NCBI GenBank assembly: GCA_030680795.1
Contig: JAUXUL010000001.1
Coordinates: 62,001 to 126,000 of the forward strand
Length of the DNA stretch: 64,000 bases
Direction: 5' to 3'
Source of the DNA: Anaerolineales bacterium
GTDB lineage: Bacteria > Chloroflexota > Anaerolineae > Anaerolineales > Villigracilaceae
Shown here: positions 7,044-16,834 of the stretch, in pieces
Layout of the letters: each line of letters starts with the position of its first letter
Position numbering within the stretch: the stretch's first letter is position 1
Program-made: the position numbers and the translations under genes
The notes under the pieces: model-generated
Databases searched by the model: none
What the model saw: only the letters and a program-made list of their open reading frames with translations
Told to the model about the DNA's origin: nothing

Positions 7044-9772
7044 TGCCTTATCTAACCTATGCCCTACAGCTCACCTTACGCAATAGGCGTCGGACACTGA
7101 CTTATCTTTTCGGTTTGGTGTTAGCGGTCGGACTTTTCTCCGGCATCCTCTTTTTTGTGGACGCCTCGATGAGCAAGATGACTCAATCGGCTGTCAAGCC
7201 CGTAGCTGTAGATATGCAAATACGCTCAACTCTTGCGTATCCTGATATGAAACCGGTCAGTGCTGCCCTTGAGGCAGAAGCGTTCGTAACACAAGTCGAG
7301 CCGGTCATTATTGCCGATTTCACCAGTATAAGCGTGCCTCTCAGTGGCCAGGCTACCACAGCCGGCAAGATTTTTGTTTTGCGACCCTCTTATTATGATG
7401 CTTTTGGCGCTTTGCGTATTCTAAGTGGCGAAGCGAATTCTTCAGGTGTACTGATCAGTCAGGCAACTGCAAATGACTTGGGAGTATCCATTGGCGATTC
7501 CATCGCGGTTAATATTGATCAGATCGCTGCACCGTATATTGCTCAAGTAACAGGGATCGTGGACCCAACGAATGCATACTTTCTCTTCGCGTCTACAGAC
7601 CCTGCACATGAAGGTGAATACAACCCGGTCCCGTATGATTTGTTCATCACCCCAGATCTTTGGGAAGCAGATCTGGCAGTGTCTCTGACCAATCCCCCTG
7701 CTCCCAATGATCTTAATATCAAACCGATTCCAGCACAGAAGCCTCAATATGAACTGCAAATTGAAACAGATCACAGCCTGCTCCCATCTGACCCAGCCAA
7801 AGCCACTCTTTTCGTAGATATTCTGCGGCGAGGCATTGAAAAGAAATTCCCAGGTGAAATTAAGATAGCCAATAATCTGGCCGATGCTTTGAAGAAGGCC
7901 AAATCAGATGTGCTCTGGGCGAAGCTGCTCTTCCTCTTCCTGGGCATGCCTGGTGTGGCTTTGGCTGCTTACCTCTCAAAATATGCTACAGATCTACTTA
8001 CAGGCCCGCAACGGCAGGAAATTGGACTGCTGCGCGCGCGTGGCTTGACCCCGCATCAGATTATGTTGACGATGGGCCTTGCCAGCCTCTTCATTGCCTT
8101 GGCAGGAACGATTCTCGGATTGCTGGGAGGTTTGGGTACAACTGCTGCTTTGTTCGGTTTTGGCGCAATCGCTCCAAGTGTGTTGGGCGCCTATGCTCGT
8201 TCGGCATTCTATGCATTCGGAGCCGGCCTGCTTCTGACCGGAGCGGCTACTTATCTGCCAGTGCATGCTACCTTGAACCGAGAGATCTCTCAGGAACGTC
8301 GCCAGACCGAACACGAAGCCAAGCCACCTTTCTGGGCGCGCGCCTATCTGGATGTGATTAGTCTCGTCGTTGCAGGGATTATTTTCTGGATCATGCGAAA
8401 CCCTACAACAGGTATCGGATTCCAACCTGTAGAGGCAGCCGAAGGCAGTACTCTATCACTGGGTTTCTTTGTCTTCCTGGCCCCCTTCTTCCTTTGGGTT
8501 GGCCTGACCCTGTTTCTCAGCCGGATCCTTGCCGGAGGTGTCAGCCGTGGGGCAGTTGCCATCCAAAAAATGTTGTGTGCGATCTTTGGAGATTTGGGGT
8601 TTATGGCAGGCAGAAGCATAACCCGCCGCGCGCCCAAGATCGCTTCGGCGGTTGTGATTGTGTCTCTGGCACTATCATTTGGGATCAGCCTTAGTATCTT
8701 CATCCACACCTATCAAGTACAAAAAGCAATCGATGCGCGTTTCGGCTTAGGATCGGATGTCAAGGTGACCATTGCTAGCGGCATTCGCCAACAACCGGCT
8801 GCCTTTGCACAAAAGATCGAGCAGGTACTAGGTGTAACAGCAGCCTCGCCGGTACAATATACCCAGGCATATGTCGGCTCCAGCCTGCAGACTGTTTTCG
8901 GAATCGACCCACAATCCTACGCAGTGGTTTCTGAATTGCCTGACAGCTTCTTTGTCAATACGAGCGCTACTCAGGCAATGACTGATTTGTCTAACGTGCC
9001 TAATGGTGTGTTGGTTAGCGAGGAAATGGCAAAATCTTATGACATTTTGCCGGGTGATCCAATCATCATTCGTCTGCTGAACACCACGAATGTAAATGGT
9101 CCCATGACTGAAACTCGTCTTCAGGTGGTTGGGGTGATCCGTTTCTTCCCAACAGATTCGAAAGATGCTTTCCTGGTGATGAATCAGTCCTTCATGCAGA
9201 ATGTCACTCGTAATGACAAGATTAGCTATTTTTTGGTGCGCACCTCCGCCTCACCCCACGATGTCGCAACTCGCATTCAGGAAGCGCTGGGCTCTCAGGT
9301 ATCTCTGCAAACAGAGGATATTGATACAGCTATCCTGGCATTGGGTAGTTCGATGACCAGCCTGAACCTACAAGGTTTGGGTAATATTGAGCAGGGTTAC
9401 AGCGTGATCATCATCTCCCTTGGATTGATGATTTTCCTGCTCTCGATGATCTATGAGAGAGCCAAAGAATTTGGCGCAATGCGCGCGGTTGGAGCATCCA
9501 TCCGCCAGATCGAGCGTGTTTTGTGGTCTGAGTCTCTTACGGTCGGCGTCTTGAGTGTCTTGATTGGGAGCATCATTGGACTTCCATTAGGCCGTGTATT
9601 TGTTTCCCTTCTCAAAGTGCTCTACAAGATCCCGCCAACGGGTATCGCAATCCCATGGGTTGCATTACTTGGCTTACTATTTTTGGTGCTGTCGGGAATG
9701 GTTGTCGCAACGTTCTTTGCCAGCCGCCGCTTAGCTCGCATGGACATCGCGGAGGTATTGCGAGAATTATAA
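7040..9772 (+). CDS. FtsX/MacB-type ABC permease
   Basis: A protein of 910 residues, about the size of tandem two-module FtsX/LolCE-like permeases. It has an N-terminal helix (about 18-40), a large extracytoplasmic domain (about 45-280), a helix cluster (about 285-455), a second N-terminal-like helix (about 530-560) with a second extracytoplasmic domain, and a C-terminal FtsX domain with three helices (about 785-905). The C-terminal sequence EFGAMRAVGASIRQI is the conserved FtsX coupling motif; EIGLLRARGLTPHQI is the matching motif of the first module. It therefore carries two membrane modules in one chain and could pair with both upstream ATPases. The substrate may be a peptide, lipid or lipoprotein (unknown). 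Confidence 0.92.
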   Translation: MMPYLTYALQLTLRNRRRTLTYLFGLVLAVGLFSGILFFVDASMSKMTQSAVKPVAVDMQIRSTLAYPDMKPVSAALEAEAFVTQVEPVIIADFTSISVPLSGQATTAGKIFVLRPSYYDAFGALRILSGEANSSGVLISQATANDLGVSIGDSIAVNIDQIAAPYIAQVTGIVDPTNAYFLFASTDPAHEGEYNPVPYDLFITPDLWEADLAVSLTNPPAPNDLNIKPIPAQKPQYELQIETDHSLLPSDPAKATLFVDILRRGIEKKFPGEIKIANNLADALKKAKSDVLWAKLLFLFLGMPGVALAAYLSKYATDLLTGPQRQEIGLLRARGLTPHQIMLTMGLASLFIALAGTILGLLGGLGTTAALFGFGAIAPSVLGAYARSAFYAFGAGLLLTGAATYLPVHATLNREISQERRQTEHEAKPPFWARAYLDVISLVVAGIIFWIMRNPTTGIGFQPVEAAEGSTLSLGFFVFLAPFFLWVGLTLFLSRILAGGVSRGAVAIQKMLCAIFGDLGFMAGRSITRRAPKIASAVVIVSLALSFGISLSIFIHTYQVQKAIDARFGLGSDVKVTIASGIRQQPAAFAQKIEQVLGVTAASPVQYTQAYVGSSLQTVFGIDPQSYAVVSELPDSFFVNTSATQAMTDLSNVPNGVLVSEEMAKSYDILPGDPIIIRLLNTTNVNGPMTETRLQVVGVIRFFPTDSKDAFLVMNQSFMQNVTRNDKISYFLVRTSASPHDVATRIQEALGSQVSLQTEDIDTAILALGSSMTSLNLQGLGNIEQGYSVIIISLGLMIFLLSMIYERAKEFGAMRAVGASIRQIERVLWSESLTVGVLSVLIGSIIGLPLGRVFVSLLKVLYKIPPTGIAIPWVALLGLLFLVLSGMVVATFFASRRLARMDIAEVLREL

Positions 9773-9782
9773 AGAGATACCC

Positions 9783-9819
9783 AGTATTTCACTGTGAGCC
9801 CAGATCCACATGAAATACT
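9783..9819. repeat. Inverted repeat between permease and adaptor genes
   Basis: AGTATTTCA (9783-9791) is mirrored by TGAAATACT (9811-9819), a perfect 9-bp inverted repeat 19 bp apart. There is no T-run, so it is not a standard terminator. It may be an mRNA processing or stabilising hairpin separating the permease from the adaptor gene. Confidence 0.4.
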
Positions 9820-9897
9820 AGACTTCTATTCTGCATAAGAATATTCCATGTGGACATCCCCCGAATGAAACTGTGTATCAGTGAAAGGAAGACAACA

Positions 9898-11346
9898 ATG
9901 TTTTCGAAATTAAATAAAAAGCACTATCTAATTGCTCTCAGTGTAATTCTCATTCTCAGCGCGGCTGGCTTTGCATATTACAAACTAGCCTACCTTCCAG
10001 CACAAGCACGAGCTGCTGATTCTTCTCGCTCGCAAATGACTCAAACCGCGATTGTGCAGCAAGGGAATCTGGCTGTCTATGCCCGCGGCACTGGTGCGTT
10101 ATTTGCATTGAATGAAATAAAACTTGGATTTGGAAGAAGTGGTCCCATTGCTGACCTCAAAGTCCAGGTTGGCGATAAGGTACACATGGGTGATGTACTG
10201 GCTGTTCAGAGCAACCGCGAACAATTCGAGGCCGCTGTCGCAGCAGATAAACTTGCAGTATTATCTGCCAAACAAGAACTTGAGAAACTCTACGACGAAG
10301 CCGATATCTTTTCCGCCCAGGCCAAAATTGATTTGGTTAGGGCTAAGGCTGCATTAACTATAGCGGAACGCAAATGGAAAACTTTCCAAGGGGCAATGCA
10401 GATTGATCCAATATTAGGAAAAAAGCACTTAGCATCGGCATGGAAAGACCTTGTAGCAGTGCGCGATGAATACTATGCCAAGAGTCGCAATGCCTCGCCA
10501 TCTAGAAAAGCCGAATTAGTAAAAGAACTAAAAAAAGCCGGGAATAGATACCAGAATATTTTATACAAATTGAATGGATTACTGACAGAATCCCAAAAAG
10601 CGCAACATGATGCTGAACTAGACCTAGCTAAGGCCCTCGTACTGCAAGCCGAACGCACATTGGAAAAGGTTAAAGACGGGCCGAACCCTGATAAAGTTGC
10701 TTTGGCAGAACAAACGCTGGCAAGCGCTGAAGCCAATCTTGCGGTTTCCAAAAACCAACTTGACGAATCTCTTGTCATAGCACCAATAGACGGAACCGTT
10801 TTGTCAGTAAAAGCACGAGCAGGGGACGATGTATCTGGACCGTTTATTACAATGGCAGACCTCAGTCAACAGTACCTAAAAATCTCACTAGACGGAACTG
10901 ATATTGGAAAAATCGCTCTGGGTTATAAAGTTGAGGTGATTTTCGATGCACTACCCAATCAGATTTTTACAGGCTACGTCAAACAAATCGATCCCTATTT
11001 GTATACCCCTTCAGGAGAACAGATTTCCAATCAAACCCCAGGCCAAATAACTGTGATTAAGGCGCTTGTAATCCTGGATGAGGGCACGACCCCCATCGAT
11101 AATTTACCACTGGGCATGACCGCTACAGTGAATGTCATTGGGGCTCAAGCTGAAAGGGTTGTCCTTGTTCCCATAGAAGCGCTGCGCGAACAAGCGCCTG
11201 GTAAATATGCTGTTTTCATCATAGAAAACGGCGAACAGAAGTTACGCCTTGTAGAAGTGGGATTGATGGACTTCAGCTTTGCAGAGATAAAGTCTGGACT
11301 CAAGGTTGGCGATGTTGTTGTCACTAGTACCGTGCAGTCCAAATGA
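9898..11346 (+). CDS. Membrane-fusion (HlyD/MacA-like) adaptor protein
   Basis: A protein of 482 residues from the ATG at 9898, preceded by GAAAGGAAG; a GTG at 9850 would add an unlikely extension. A signal anchor lies at about residues 10-30. A lipoyl/barrel-sandwich half (about 45-110) is followed by a long helical hairpin (about 110-275, Lys/Glu/Ala-rich coiled coil with LAEQTLASAEANL), the second lipoyl half (APIDGTVLSVKARAGDDV, about 298-318) and a beta-barrel plus membrane-proximal domain. This is the periplasmic/extracytoplasmic adaptor of MacAB-type exporters. In a single-membrane cell envelope it would bridge membrane and wall rather than reach an outer-membrane channel (inference). 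Confidence 0.9.
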   Translation: MFSKLNKKHYLIALSVILILSAAGFAYYKLAYLPAQARAADSSRSQMTQTAIVQQGNLAVYARGTGALFALNEIKLGFGRSGPIADLKVQVGDKVHMGDVLAVQSNREQFEAAVAADKLAVLSAKQELEKLYDEADIFSAQAKIDLVRAKAALTIAERKWKTFQGAMQIDPILGKKHLASAWKDLVAVRDEYYAKSRNASPSRKAELVKELKKAGNRYQNILYKLNGLLTESQKAQHDAELDLAKALVLQAERTLEKVKDGPNPDKVALAEQTLASAEANLAVSKNQLDESLVIAPIDGTVLSVKARAGDDVSGPFITMADLSQQYLKISLDGTDIGKIALGYKVEVIFDALPNQIFTGYVKQIDPYLYTPSGEQISNQTPGQITVIKALVILDEGTTPIDNLPLGMTATVNVIGAQAERVVLVPIEALREQAPGKYAVFIIENGEQKLRLVEVGLMDFSFAEIKSGLKVGDVVVTSTVQSK

Positions 11347-11621
11347 TGGCTTGACCCAACACATTGTGTGTGACGGAATGTAGAAGTTGACAGATTAATT
11401 TTATGATCTGTCCCCGTTCCAAGAGGAGCAAGGGCTTGTTTATTACATTTTCATCTAGACTTCATTTTGCGAACTTATACTTAGTTCCGACAGGCAAACT
11501 GTCAAATGATTATCTAGGGGAAAATTCATGTCAACCAAAGCTCGTTCCCACAACTGATGGATACAATATTATTGGCATCTCGCCTTTGCCGGCAATAAAA
11601 AAATAGTCAGTGCGCAAATAA
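11347..11621. other. Gene-free stretch holding an orphan operator
   Basis: No convincing gene is seen. It contains the fifth copy of the direct-repeat promoter (11448-11481). A nine-codon reading frame at 11528-11557 follows a purine-rich GGGGAAAA, starts MSTKARSHN and then stops. This could be the decayed start of a lost gene, a leader peptide or a small RNA region. A longer overlapping frame (11403-11606) has no family features and starts upstream of the -10. Confidence 0.4.
11437..11481 (+). promoter_or_regulatory. Orphan copy of the direct-repeat promoter
   Basis: TGTTTAT (11437-11443, weak), TTTTCAT (11448-11454) and ACTTCAT (11459-11465) repeat every 11 bp, then exactly 10 bp, then -10 TATACT (11476-11481). 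The spacing is identical to that of the four gene-linked copies, but no intact gene is found within the following 200 bp on this strand. Confidence 0.65.
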
Positions 11622-11656
11622 AAAGATGGTGCGGATAGAACTCCGCGCCATCTTTC
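11619..11656 (-). terminator. Terminator of the mazEF-like operon
   Basis: AAAGATGG-GCGG (11622-11634) pairs with CCGC-CCATCTTT (11643-11655), one mismatch. On the minus strand it is followed by TTTTTATTT. It lies about 50 nt after the toxin stop. Confidence 0.75.
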
Positions 11657-11706
11657 CATGCAACTCAGTGCGCAGTATTGTCTCCATCCATCAGCAACAA
11701 ATCTTT

Positions 11707-12051
11707 TTATTCCGCGAACATTTCCGTCAGCACAGCAAGCGCTGCTTTTTGAGTCGTAGCGCTGATTGTTCCCAGTTTTTTTACCAATCGAGTTTTATCC
11801 ACCGTTCGTATTTGGTCCAAAACAATTTGCCCATCCTTGCCTTGAAACTTGCATGAAACGCGGGTTGGGTAGGCGAGTCCTTTTGTGTTCATGGGCGCGA
11901 CAAGCACAGTGGCAATATGAGCATTCATTTCATCGGGAGAGATAATAAGGCAGGGACGAGTTTTTTTGATCTCACTGCCGATTGTTGGGTCGAGGTTGAT
12001 CAAATATACTTCAAAACGCTTTGCTACCAATTCCACTCGCTGCGATCCCAT
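11707..12051 (-). CDS. mazF: MazF/PemK-type endoribonuclease toxin
   Basis: At most 114 residues. The sequence carries the MazF signature: FEVYLINLDPTIGSEIKKTRPCLIISPDEMN, where the Arg-Pro-(Cys) motif of the active-site loop and the SPDEMN segment are typical, then VLVAPM and a C-terminal DQIRTVDKTRL motif. MazF toxins cut mRNA at short sequence motifs. The start is uncertain: the ATG at 12051 overlaps the antitoxin by 28 nt, and internal GTG or TTG codons just before VAKRFEV fit homologues better. Downstream is a terminator. It forms an operon with the AbrB-type antitoxin. Confidence 0.9.
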   Translation of the reverse strand: MGSQRVELVAKRFEVYLINLDPTIGSEIKKTRPCLIISPDEMNAHIATVLVAPMNTKGLAYPTRVSCKFQGKDGQIVLDQIRTVDKTRLVKKLGTISATTQKAALAVLTEMFAE

Positions 12052-12281
12052 TGTGTGGATACGGATTCGTCAATTAACTTGTCATCGCCATGTTTTGCCA
12101 TTGCGCGGAATTGCTCATCCCAGCCACGACGCGGGAGCGTGACAGGACGAAGCACAAGCTGTCTGCTCTGGATGACAATCTCCACTTCGTTATTGAATCC
12201 CATTTGCTCGATCAATAACTTGGGCAGGCGCACGCCGCGCGAGTTTCCGATTTTTACGATCTGGGTGTGAACGATATTCAT
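12024..12281 (-). CDS. mazE: AbrB/MazE-type antitoxin
   Basis: A protein of 85 residues. The N-terminal swapped-hairpin DNA-binding domain reads VKIGNSRGVRLPKLLIEQ (about 9-26), followed by EVEIVIQSRQLVLRPV; the C-terminal acidic/Trp-rich tail (WDRSEWNW) would wrap and block the toxin. Its DNA-binding domain usually represses its own promoter. AGGAAAGAG lies before the ATG, and a good sigma-70 promoter lies at 12311-12339. Confidence 0.9.
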   Translation of the reverse strand: MNIVHTQIVKIGNSRGVRLPKLLIEQMGFNNEVEIVIQSRQLVLRPVTLPRRGWDEQFRAMAKHGDDKLIDESVSTQWDRSEWNW

Positions 12282-12310
12282 ATTGTTTTCTCTTTCCTAA
12301 ATGTGGTTAC

Positions 12311-12339
12311 ATTGTAAGCACAAGCCGCCAGGCCGTCAA
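12311..12339 (-). promoter_or_regulatory. Sigma-70 promoter of the mazEF-like operon
   Basis: On the minus strand TTGACG (12334-12339), a 17-bp spacer and TACAAT (12311-12316): near-consensus -35 and -10 boxes, about 30 bp before the antitoxin ATG. Confidence 0.75.
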
Positions 12340-12485
12340 CCCGTTTTTGTTTCGCGGGCGTATTACGGGTTACAAGTTGCAAAGCCGCCAGTTTTTTGAA
12401 ATTGCCAGGTTTTTAAGGACCATTGAATAAATCTTGGTGTTCTTCGTTTATTGGCGGTTAATTCCGTCTACGTGATGTCCCTATT

Positions 12486-13496
12486 TCAACAGCCTGAATT
12501 TCCAAACTCATCCACAGGCATACCAAAGGCTTCAAAGACTGGTGTTCCATCCCATTCGGGCGGAAGAGGCAGGCCGAGCGCAAAGGCGGCGGTGGCGGCC
12601 GTGTCCATGGTGTAAACCTGCGTGGATAGTTTACCTGGGGCAATGCGCGGGCCGCTGATGATCCATGGGATGGTCATATCTTCGGGCAGGTCTGTGCCGT
12701 GCGTGGTCTCATGCCCGCCGTGATCGGAGGTGACGATGATCATGGTGCTTTCGTACATGCCCTTATCCTTCAAGGCTTGGATGAGCAGGCCCAACCCTTT
12801 GTCCTCGCGCCCATAAACCTCCAATTGCGCACGCGACATCCAGCCATTCTTATGTCCCTCAATATCGCTATCCGCAAAATGTACGAACATCAAGCCGAAG
12901 CCTGTATTGATCTGCGCCAGGGCCAGTCTTAAGACTGTGGTTGAATCTTCGATCTTATCCGTCCTATCCACAAAATCAAAATAATCCGTGCTGGCTGGTT
13001 CGGTGACCTGACGCAGTTTTTCCTTGCCAACCACCATCACCGTCCGCATACCTGCTGCGTGAGCAAGATCAAAAATATCGACTCCGAGAGCGAATCCATT
13101 TTGCGGCACATATTCATTCCAGCGGACGATGTGCTTTGCAGGACAGGTGCCCGCCAGCATCGAAGCATGAGATGGCAAGGTCAGGCTCGGCATGATGGTC
13201 TGTGCGCTCAATGTGAATGCGCCGTTTTGCATCAAACTCAGCAGATTGACCATATTCGCCGCGGCAATTGCATCGGGGCGCAAGCCGTCAAAACTGACGA
13301 TCAAGACCCGCTCCACACTGGGTAAGGGTGTAGGCGTGATCGTCGGAAAGGGCGTCTCGGTGGGCGGTGGGGTACTGCTCGGGCTGGGAATCACCAACCG
13401 CGTAGGAGCAAGTGTCGGCGGCGGGGGTGAGGCGAATGATCCGCAGGATGGCAGAAAGATGATGAGCAGAGTCAAATGCAAAATGCGCTGAATCAT
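12486..13496 (-). CDS. Lipoprotein of the type I phosphodiesterase/alkaline phosphatase family
   Basis: A protein of 336 residues. A signal peptide ends in lipobox LPSC-G (Cys about 18), followed by a Pro/Ser/Thr-rich linker (about 20-60). The catalytic domain shows metal and nucleophile motifs of nucleotide pyrophosphatase/phosphodiesterases: VSFDGLRPDA (first Asp), SLTLPSHASML (nucleophile Thr), HFADSDIEGH (Asp and His) and TSDHGGHETTHG (Asp-His and His). It should hydrolyse phosphodiester or phosphate-ester bonds outside the cell with two zinc ions; the substrate is unknown. It starts 2 bp after the hutU stop, so it is probably read from the same transcript, though no functional link is obvious. 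Confidence 0.87.
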   Translation of the reverse strand: MIQRILHLTLLIIFLPSCGSFASPPPPTLAPTRLVIPSPSSTPPPTETPFPTITPTPLPSVERVLIVSFDGLRPDAIAAANMVNLLSLMQNGAFTLSAQTIMPSLTLPSHASMLAGTCPAKHIVRWNEYVPQNGFALGVDIFDLAHAAGMRTVMVVGKEKLRQVTEPASTDYFDFVDRTDKIEDSTTVLRLALAQINTGFGLMFVHFADSDIEGHKNGWMSRAQLEVYGREDKGLGLLIQALKDKGMYESTMIIVTSDHGGHETTHGTDLPEDMTIPWIISGPRIAPGKLSTQVYTMDTAATAAFALGLPLPPEWDGTPVFEAFGMPVDEFGNSGC

Positions 13497-13498
13497 TT

Positions 13499-15160
<1,662 letters not shown>

Positions 15161-15189
15161 GGTCGCTTCCTTTTGAGTATCTTATTCAA

Positions 15190-15264
15190 TCACCTTACAC
15201 AGTGTCATTCTAAGCGGAGCGAAGTCGAAAGGCTCAGGGAATCACGATTAGGTGCGTAAGGTCA
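15190..15264. repeat. Degenerate MITE-like repeat (TCACCTTACgCA family)
   Basis: The left end TCACCTTACACAGTGTCATT (15190 on) and right end TGCGTAAGGTCA (15253-15264) resemble the inverted ends of the larger elements at 57188 and 63254, and the core GAGCGAAG matches them. It fills most of the gap between hutU and the next gene. Confidence 0.6.
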
Positions 15265-15265
15265 C

Positions 15266-16123
15266 TTAATCAGATTGAACTGCAATCGTACCAAGCATTC
15301 CATCAAAGGCGGGCAGGGTGGTTTCGGTAAATCCATTCTCTGTTGAAAATGTGATCACCAGGGTGCCAGTTTTGAGGTTGAAAAAGACCATTTTTTTATA
15401 CAGGCTGACTTGTGCGCTGGAGACATTAAACCCGCCCACTTCTGATTTGATGACGCCATACGGCAGGCCGCCGGGGGGAATGACAATTTCCACAGAGGAG
15501 ACTGTCAAACCATCCATGGTGGAGGGTAATCCATCGGCGAAGGCCTGTAAATCATCCTCAGTATCAAATGAAATAACAGTTTGCTGATCCCAGATAAAGT
15601 TCAAATTGGTGACGATCTCATTTTTGATGTGACCCTCCTGAATATCCAAAACCAGCAGGCGAAATGTCGCAGGGTCCTGCTCTTTAATGCTCAGCAGTGA
15701 CGTTTGAATATGGGAGTCAGCAGTTTCCGGGAGAGTCCAGGCGTCGTAATATTCATTCTCATTGAGGCGGACAGCCAGCCAGCCTGCTGGAACGGTAATC
15801 TCATAGCCCGCATTTTCGTCCACAAAAAGGGAGGAGCCGTTATCCTGTTTGGTGAGGCTACTGCCCGATGAGAAAGGTTGCGGCGTGGGAGTCACTGTTT
15901 GTGTAGCAGTTGGCAAGGTGGGCGTTACAGTCGGTACGGCCAGAGCGGTCAAATCGAGGGCGGCGGAGACTGTCCGAGCGACCATGATGTCCAGCCGGGT
16001 ATCAGCTGTCGGCGTGGGCGCGAAGCGTGAAACGCTTTGTATGCCCGGCAGGACACAGGCCAGGGCAGTTGTCAAAAGGATCAGTGCGGCAAGCAATGCG
16101 GGTCTGGTATTCATGGTTTCCAT
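15266..16123 (-). CDS. Lipoprotein of unknown function
   Basis: A protein of 285 residues, perhaps starting at the internal ATG (MNTRP) rather than METMNTRP. The signal peptide ends in TTALAC-V, a lipobox with Cys about residue 23. A low-complexity Thr/Pro/Val linker (about 60-90) leads to a domain beginning ENAGYEITVPAGW, a pattern seen in many Chloroflexota lipoproteins with PsbP/DcrB-like folds (weak). Expected location is outside the membrane, lipid-anchored. No neighbour suggests its role; an upstream terminator (16164-16196) separates it from the Rrf2 regulator. Confidence 0.72.
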   Translation of the reverse strand: METMNTRPALLAALILLTTALACVLPGIQSVSRFAPTPTADTRLDIMVARTVSAALDLTALAVPTVTPTLPTATQTVTPTPQPFSSGSSLTKQDNGSSLFVDENAGYEITVPAGWLAVRLNENEYYDAWTLPETADSHIQTSLLSIKEQDPATFRLLVLDIQEGHIKNEIVTNLNFIWDQQTVISFDTEDDLQAFADGLPSTMDGLTVSSVEIVIPPGGLPYGVIKSEVGGFNVSSAQVSLYKKMVFFNLKTGTLVITFSTENGFTETTLPAFDGMLGTIAVQSD

Positions 16124-16163
16124 CCTTCTTTGTGAAATGAGATGCTCCCGTTTCTAACGGGAA

Positions 16164-16196
16164 AAAGCCTCCCGGCTATTATAGCCGAGAGGCTTT
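16164..16196 (-). terminator. Terminator after the Rrf2 regulator
   Basis: AAAGCCTC (16164-16171) pairs with GAGGCTTT (16189-16196), with an inner CGGCTAT/ATAGCCG stem. On the minus strand the hairpin is followed by CTTTTTCCC. Confidence 0.8.
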
Positions 16197-16212
16197 ATTG
16201 AGTTGAAGCATT

Positions 16213-16626
16213 TTATACGGGGGTTTGTCCCTTTGGGATCATATCGGCAAAGTTCGTGCCTTTCAGTTTTTTAACCAGTTCCTCCTGCGCATCACACCAG
16301 ACAGGGCGCAAAGGGCAGTCATAGTCAAAGGAGCATGCGCCTGAATCGCCGACACATTCATTGAGTTGAATGGGGCCGTCAATGGCTTCGATCACTTCCA
16401 AAAGTGTGATCTCTTTTGGAGTGCGGGCGAGGGTAACACCGCCGCGCGCTCCGCGTGAAGTATGAAGAAGCCCTGCAATGGAAAGCTGCGAAACGATCTT
16501 GGCGAGGAAGGATGGCGGAATGCGTTGTTTCTCCGCAATCATACTCGTTGCTGTACGCTGATCGCCAATGCGGGCGAGATGAAGCACAGCGCGAACGGCA
16601 TAATCTGCTTGACGGGTGATCTGCAT
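16213..16626 (-). CDS. Rrf2-family regulator, probable Fe-S sensor
   Basis: A protein of 137 residues from the ATG at 16626 (MQITRQADYAVRAVLHLA), the standard start for the family; an upstream in-frame ATG would add an atypical tail. A winged-helix N-terminal domain includes the wing motif SRGARGGVTLAR. The C-terminal half carries three cysteines, C-x6-C-x5-C, in ECVGDSGACSFDYDCP, the position of the cluster ligands in IscR and NsrR (known to bind [2Fe-2S] or [4Fe-4S]). It probably senses iron-sulfur status, nitric oxide or redox. A short palindrome lies upstream at 16645-16657 and could be its own operator. It appears monocistronic. Confidence 0.9.
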   Translation of the reverse strand: MQITRQADYAVRAVLHLARIGDQRTATSMIAEKQRIPPSFLAKIVSQLSIAGLLHTSRGARGGVTLARTPKEITLLEVIEAIDGPIQLNECVGDSGACSFDYDCPLRPVWCDAQEELVKKLKGTNFADMIPKGQTPV

Positions 16627-16644
16627 ACGAACCTCACTGAAATA

Positions 16645-16657
16645 GGTAAAACTTACC
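16645..16657. promoter_or_regulatory. Palindrome upstream of the Rrf2 gene, candidate operator
   Basis: GGTAA-AAC-TTACC, a 5-3-5 perfect inverted repeat about 19 bp before the ATG at 16626. Rrf2 regulators bind short palindromes, so self-regulation is plausible but not shown. Confidence 0.4.
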
Positions 16658-16790
16658 AACAATCACGATTTTATTCTGCAATCTGTTTCGAAGCAAGTGA
16701 TAGAGGTCACAGATGAATTATGACCTTTTACTCTGAATTATAAGATGGTATTGTCTCGAGCATAGGATTTGGAACCCCCTTAAAAACATA

Positions 16791-16817
16791 ATCCCATGCC
16801 TTTTGCTGACATGGGAT
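16791..16817 (-). terminator. Terminator of the toast-rack lipoprotein gene
   Basis: ATCCCATG (16791-16798) pairs with CATGGGAT (16810-16817); on the minus strand it is followed by TATGTTTTTAAG. Confidence 0.7.
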
Positions 16818-16834
16818 CGTGCTGGGACTTTCTG

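Noticed and set aside
9850-9897. GTG start for the fusion protein
   Set aside because: It adds a polar segment before the signal anchor; GAAAGGAAG marks the ATG at 9898.
11403-11606. 67-codon plus-strand frame after the fusion-protein gene
   Set aside because: It starts upstream of the orphan promoter's -10 box and shows no domain, ribosome site or signal peptide.
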